A DNA stretch of 33,499 bases from JAXDLK01 sp034666665. Lineage in GTDB: Bacteria > Desulfobacterota > Binatia > JACPRU01. This document shows positions 30,884 through 33,499 of the stretch, in pieces; the first letter of the stretch is position 1; each line of letters begins with the position of its first letter. Made by a program: the position numbers and the translations under genes. The notes under the pieces are model-generated. The model saw only the letters and a list, made by a program, of their open reading frames with translations. It did not search any database and was not told the origin of the DNA. The DNA lies in assembly GCA_034666665.1 (NCBI GenBank), contig JAXDLK010000095.1, positions 1 through 33,499 on the forward strand. The letters are read 5' to 3'.

Positions 30884-32550
30884 CGCAACGCCTGCCGCTT
30901 CGCTTCGCGGACGAAGTAGTCGGCGACGCGATACGCGTTCGCGAGGATCGTCAGCGTCGGGTTGTAGCCGCCGGCGGTGGGAAAGCAGCTGCCGTCGACG
31001 ACCCAGAGGTTCTTCACGTCGTGCGTGCGACACCACGGGTCGAGCACCGAGCGCGCGGGATCTTTGCCCATGCGGCAGGTACCGAGAAGGTCCGTGCTGC
31101 CCATCATCGCGATCTTCTCGTCGACGTAGGTGACGCCGGCGATGCGCGCAAGCCAGCGGACTCTTGCGCCGGTCGCCTCGGCGATGTCGGCCAGACGCTG
31201 CTCGAACCAGCGGTGCATCGCGACGTCGTTGGCGTGCTGCCGGTGCGTGATCCGGGGCACCGGCACGCCGTCCTCGTCCTTCTCGTCCGGCGAGAGGTCG
31301 ACTCGATTCTCCTCCATCGGCAGGTCCTCGAGCACCGCCGAGAGGAAGACCGCGCTCGGAAACGAGCGCAGGAAATCCTTCAGATCCTTGCCCCAGCGCC
31401 GGCGCATGCCGGGAAATCCGGCCGACCCGAAGACCGCGTAGGCGATCGGCTGGCGGCTGAAGTCGTTGGTCTCCACGACGACCCCGCCGCGGATGAATCC
31501 TCTCCGGGGGTCGCTCGCGTGAAAATCGTCGACGGCGGCGTGCGTCTCGACGCCGGTGAAGCCGCGCGCCGGTCCGTCGACGAGACAGCCGACCATCGGT
31601 CGCAGGTGGAAGGTCAGGTTCTTGCCGACGAGACCGCTCGAGTTCGCGAGCCCGCCGGGAAAGCTCCCGGACTTCGACAGCAAGAGTAGATGAGCCGAAC
31701 CGACTGCGTTCCCCGACACCACGAAGTGACGGGCGAAGACCTCCCGGAGGTTTCGTTTCCAGTCGAGGTAGCGGACGCTCTTCGCCTGCCCCTCGGGTCC
31801 GACCGTGACCTCGAGCGCCGTCGAGTTCGGCCGGAGATCGAGGTTGCCGGTGGCGAGCGCGCGCGGAATCGACACCGATAGGGTGGTCGCCTTCGCGTGC
31901 ACCGGACAGCCGAAGCCGGCGCACGCGCCGGCGTAGCGGCAGGGGCCGCGGCCGCCGTAAAGCGCCGGATTGATCGCCAGCGGCACGCGGAACGGGTGGA
32001 GCCCGAGCTTCTTGGCGCCATCGGCGAAGTACAGCGCCGAGGCACGATCGGGGTGGGCCGGATTCGGATACGCGGTCTTCCGCGGCGCCTCGAAGGGATT
32101 CGTTCCCGCCTCCCCGGCGACGCCGAAATCGACCTCCGCCTGTTCGTAGAAGGGTTCGAGCTCCTCGTAACTGATCGGCCAGTCCGCGAGGCTCGCCCCT
32201 TCGACGGGACCCTCGTGCGACAGCACCTGGAGCTCCTCCGGCCGGAGCCGCCAGGACCGCCCCCCCCAGTGCGTCATCGTGCCGCCGACGCAGTCGGCCG
32301 TCGCGTTGAAGCGGCCGCGGACGGTCGGGCTCGCCTCGTCGAAGCGATACGTCTCCCGCTGGTTCGGCGAGAACACCTGGTCCCGCACCGCCGTCGCCAG
32401 CTCGTCATCGTCGAAGTCCGAGCCCTGCAGGAAGGGCCCGCGCTGCAGCGCCACGACCTTGAACCCTGCCGCGGTCAGCTGCTGGATCATCACGCCACCG
32501 CCCGCGCCGGTGCCGACGACGCAGACGTCGAACTCTTCACGTTTCGCCAA
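30880..32550 (-). CDS. GMC-family oxidoreductase (gluconate/sugar dehydrogenase large subunit type)
   Basis: 556-aa FAD-dependent oxidoreductase. It has the N-terminal FAD motif VVGTGAGGGVMIQQL (about 11-25), a GMC block ADCVGGTMTHWGG, a Cys cluster CRYAGACAGFGCPVHAKATT, and the C-terminal signature GTCRMGKDPARSVLDPWCRTHDVKNLWVVDG then GGYNPTLTILA. The canonical His of H-x-x-G-T is Asp here (residue 487, in STDLLGT), and the acidic residue after the second beta strand is Gln (VVALQRGP). No signal peptide, so export would depend on the Tat-bearing subunit 3 encoded next. Start TTG 32550 with GAGG five bases upstream. First gene of the operon; substrate unknown (alcohol or sugar-like). Confidence 0.93.
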   Translation of the reverse strand: MAKREEFDVCVVGTGAGGGVMIQQLTAAGFKVVALQRGPFLQGSDFDDDELATAVRDQVFSPNQRETYRFDEASPTVRGRFNATADCVGGTMTHWGGRSWRLRPEELQVLSHEGPVEGASLADWPISYEELEPFYEQAEVDFGVAGEAGTNPFEAPRKTAYPNPAHPDRASALYFADGAKKLGLHPFRVPLAINPALYGGRGPCRYAGACAGFGCPVHAKATTLSVSIPRALATGNLDLRPNSTALEVTVGPEGQAKSVRYLDWKRNLREVFARHFVVSGNAVGSAHLLLLSKSGSFPGGLANSSGLVGKNLTFHLRPMVGCLVDGPARGFTGVETHAAVDDFHASDPRRGFIRGGVVVETNDFSRQPIAYAVFGSAGFPGMRRRWGKDLKDFLRSFPSAVFLSAVLEDLPMEENRVDLSPDEKDEDGVPVPRITHRQHANDVAMHRWFEQRLADIAEATGARVRWLARIAGVTYVDEKIAMMGSTDLLGTCRMGKDPARSVLDPWCRTHDVKNLWVVDGSCFPTAGGYNPTLTILANAYRVADYFVREAKRQALR

Positions 32551-32761
32551 AGATCGCCTCGAGGGCTGCCATCTTCCTGCCGCACAGAATTGTCAACCCG
32601 CGGCACAGAATCGCCGCAGCGGCGGAATGATGACGCTCGGCCCGGGGTCGCAGGACGGGTTTGCACCTCCAACGCGGCCCTTGTCGCGCGCACAGCGACG
32701 GCCCGGCGTTTGCACTTCTCACCAAGCTCATCGGATGACCTGCCCAGAGGAGACGCACCTG
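32551..32761. promoter_or_regulatory. divergent intergenic region with direct repeats
   Basis: 211 bases between the GMC operon and the haloperoxidase gene. GCACAGAAT occurs twice (32582-32590 and 32603-32611) with starts 21 bases apart, about two helical turns, as in operator arrays. GTTTGCAC also occurs twice (32659-32666 and 32708-32715). No convincing -10 boxes were seen for either direction. Shared regulation of the two units is inferred from layout only. Confidence 0.3.
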
Positions 32762-33499
32762 ATGCCCGAAGACGACCTTCCCGAGAATAGCGCTGACCGC
32801 CCCCTCACCACTTCGACTCGCAGATCCTTTCTGACACGGATCGGCCTCGGCGCCGCCGCCACCGTGACCGCCGGAGTGGGCGGGCTGCCGCTCGTCGCGC
32901 CCTCGGAGGCCGAAGCGCGGGAGCCGCGTGCGAACAGATCCCGCCGTTACGCCGCGTACGCCATGCGCGTAGCGTGCGCGCGCATTGCCTACGATCGCGG
33001 CCGCACGGCCCACCCGAACAACGGTGAGGAGCGGGACTATCCCTACGTCGCGAACTACTGCAAAGGCCTGCCGCACGATCAGCTCGGGGAAGTCGACCCC
33101 GACGCATACCGCCTGCTCAAGGCTGCGGTTCGCAGCGGCGAACCCGACGACTTCGAGGCGATCCCGCTCGCCGGCGAGCGGCGCCTGAAGAACCCCCTCG
33201 CCGGCCTGGCGTTCGACCTTGAAGGAGCCGACACGCACGCACTGACGATGCGGCCGCATCCGCGGATCGACTCGCCAGAATGCTCGGGCGAGATGGCCGA
33301 GCTCTACTGGCATGCGCTCGCTCGCGACGTTCCCTTCTCCGAGTACGCGTCGAACGAGATCACCAATGCGGCGGCCGACGACCTCTCAGGGCTCTCCGAT
33401 TTCCGCGGGCCGAAGGTGGCGGGTCGGGTGAAGCCCGTGACGCTCTTCCGCGGCAACGGTCCCGGCGTGACGACGGGACCCTACATCTCGCAGTTCCTG
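32762..33499 (+). CDS. vanadium-dependent haloperoxidase-like protein, Tat-exported (3' end beyond window)
   Basis: 246 residues visible, continuing past the edge. Residues 17-37 hold a twin-arginine signal (STRRSFLTRIGLGAAA), with SEAEA near the cleavage site. The mature part reads HPNNGEERDYPYVANYCKGLPHDQLGEVDPDAY, then DFEAIPLAG, NPLAGLAFDLEGADTHALTMRP, SGEMAELYWHALARDVPFSEYA, the N-terminal half of bacterial and algal-type vanadium haloperoxidases (PAP2/acid phosphatase superfamily). The vanadate-binding residues lie downstream and are not seen, so activity is not shown. ATG 32762 has GAGGAG about nine bases upstream; an in-frame ATG at 32735 is possible. Likely periplasmic, making hypohalous species from H2O2 and halide if active. 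Confidence 0.8.
   Translation, partial: MPEDDLPENSADRPLTTSTRRSFLTRIGLGAAATVTAGVGGLPLVAPSEAEAREPRANRSRRYAAYAMRVACARIAYDRGRTAHPNNGEERDYPYVANYCKGLPHDQLGEVDPDAYRLLKAAVRSGEPDDFEAIPLAGERRLKNPLAGLAFDLEGADTHALTMRPHPRIDSPECSGEMAELYWHALARDVPFSEYASNEITNAAADDLSGLSDFRGPKVAGRVKPVTLFRGNGPGVTTGPYISQFL

Noticed and set aside
32537..33313. A 258-codon minus-strand frame opposite the haloperoxidase gene
   Set aside because: It runs antisense to a well-recognised Tat-signal protein with family motifs and shows no domain of its own.
1..33499. tRNA, rRNA, CRISPR array or selC-like RNA
   Set aside because: None of the intergenic gaps showed a cloverleaf with a T-loop-like segment or regularly spaced repeats; this was by eye, so a tRNAscan-SE/Infernal run would be decisive.

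Overview
The window is GC-rich bacterial chromosome, densely coded in long co-directional blocks. Successive genes often overlap by 4 bases (ATGA or GTGA). No gene-free stretch exceeds about 250 bases, and I see no tRNA, rRNA or CRISPR array. The order rimP-nusA-ylxR-infB-DUF503-rbfA-truB-rpsO-pnp-dut, the dprA-topA-trmFO trio, GlnE and several Tat or Sec signal peptides suggest a diderm lineage in the broad deltaproteobacterial (Myxococcota, Desulfobacterota or Binatota) or Acidobacteriota area. That is inference from gene order; no taxonomic marker was tested.

Layout. (1) 1-9740, minus: the transcription/translation operon, preceded by a perfect terminator-like hairpin just upstream of rimP. 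(2) 9925-11836, plus: class I fructose-1,6-bisphosphatase and a secreted lytic transglycosylase. (3) 11842-20619, minus: dprA-topA-trmFO-glnE-ilvE. (4) 20826-22931, minus: a crotonase-fold protein, a 39-aa desulforedoxin-like protein, a CMD/AhpD-like protein with an in-frame TGA, and a periplasmic Cu/Zn superoxide dismutase. (5) 23078-24953, plus: a probably exported nitroreductase and an IS630-family transposase. (6) 24991-25110: an inverted pair of REP-like palindromes. (7) 25145-32550, minus: a seven-gene operon of GMC oxidoreductase, Tat-exported small subunit, YgfZ, a second desulforedoxin-like protein, amidohydrolase, enoyl-CoA hydratase-like protein and acyl-CoA ligase. (8) 32762 to the end, plus: the N-terminal part of a Tat-exported vanadium-haloperoxidase-like protein, divergent from the GMC operon.

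The most interesting find is at 21373-21999. Two adjacent open stretches in one frame are separated only by a TGA, and together they read as a single CMD/AhpD-family protein. The TGA falls exactly where the second cysteine of the CxxC redox motif belongs, giving CPF-U. A 6-bp GC hairpin with a GUC loop starts 12 nt after it, which fits a bacterial SECIS. I interpret this as a selenoprotein (C79-x-x-U82) in a small redox operon with a desulforedoxin-like protein and SodC. A nonsense mutation is the alternative. Two further points deserve attention: the divergent GMC oxidoreductase/haloperoxidase pair, both apparently Tat-exported, and truB, whose only plausible start is CTG.
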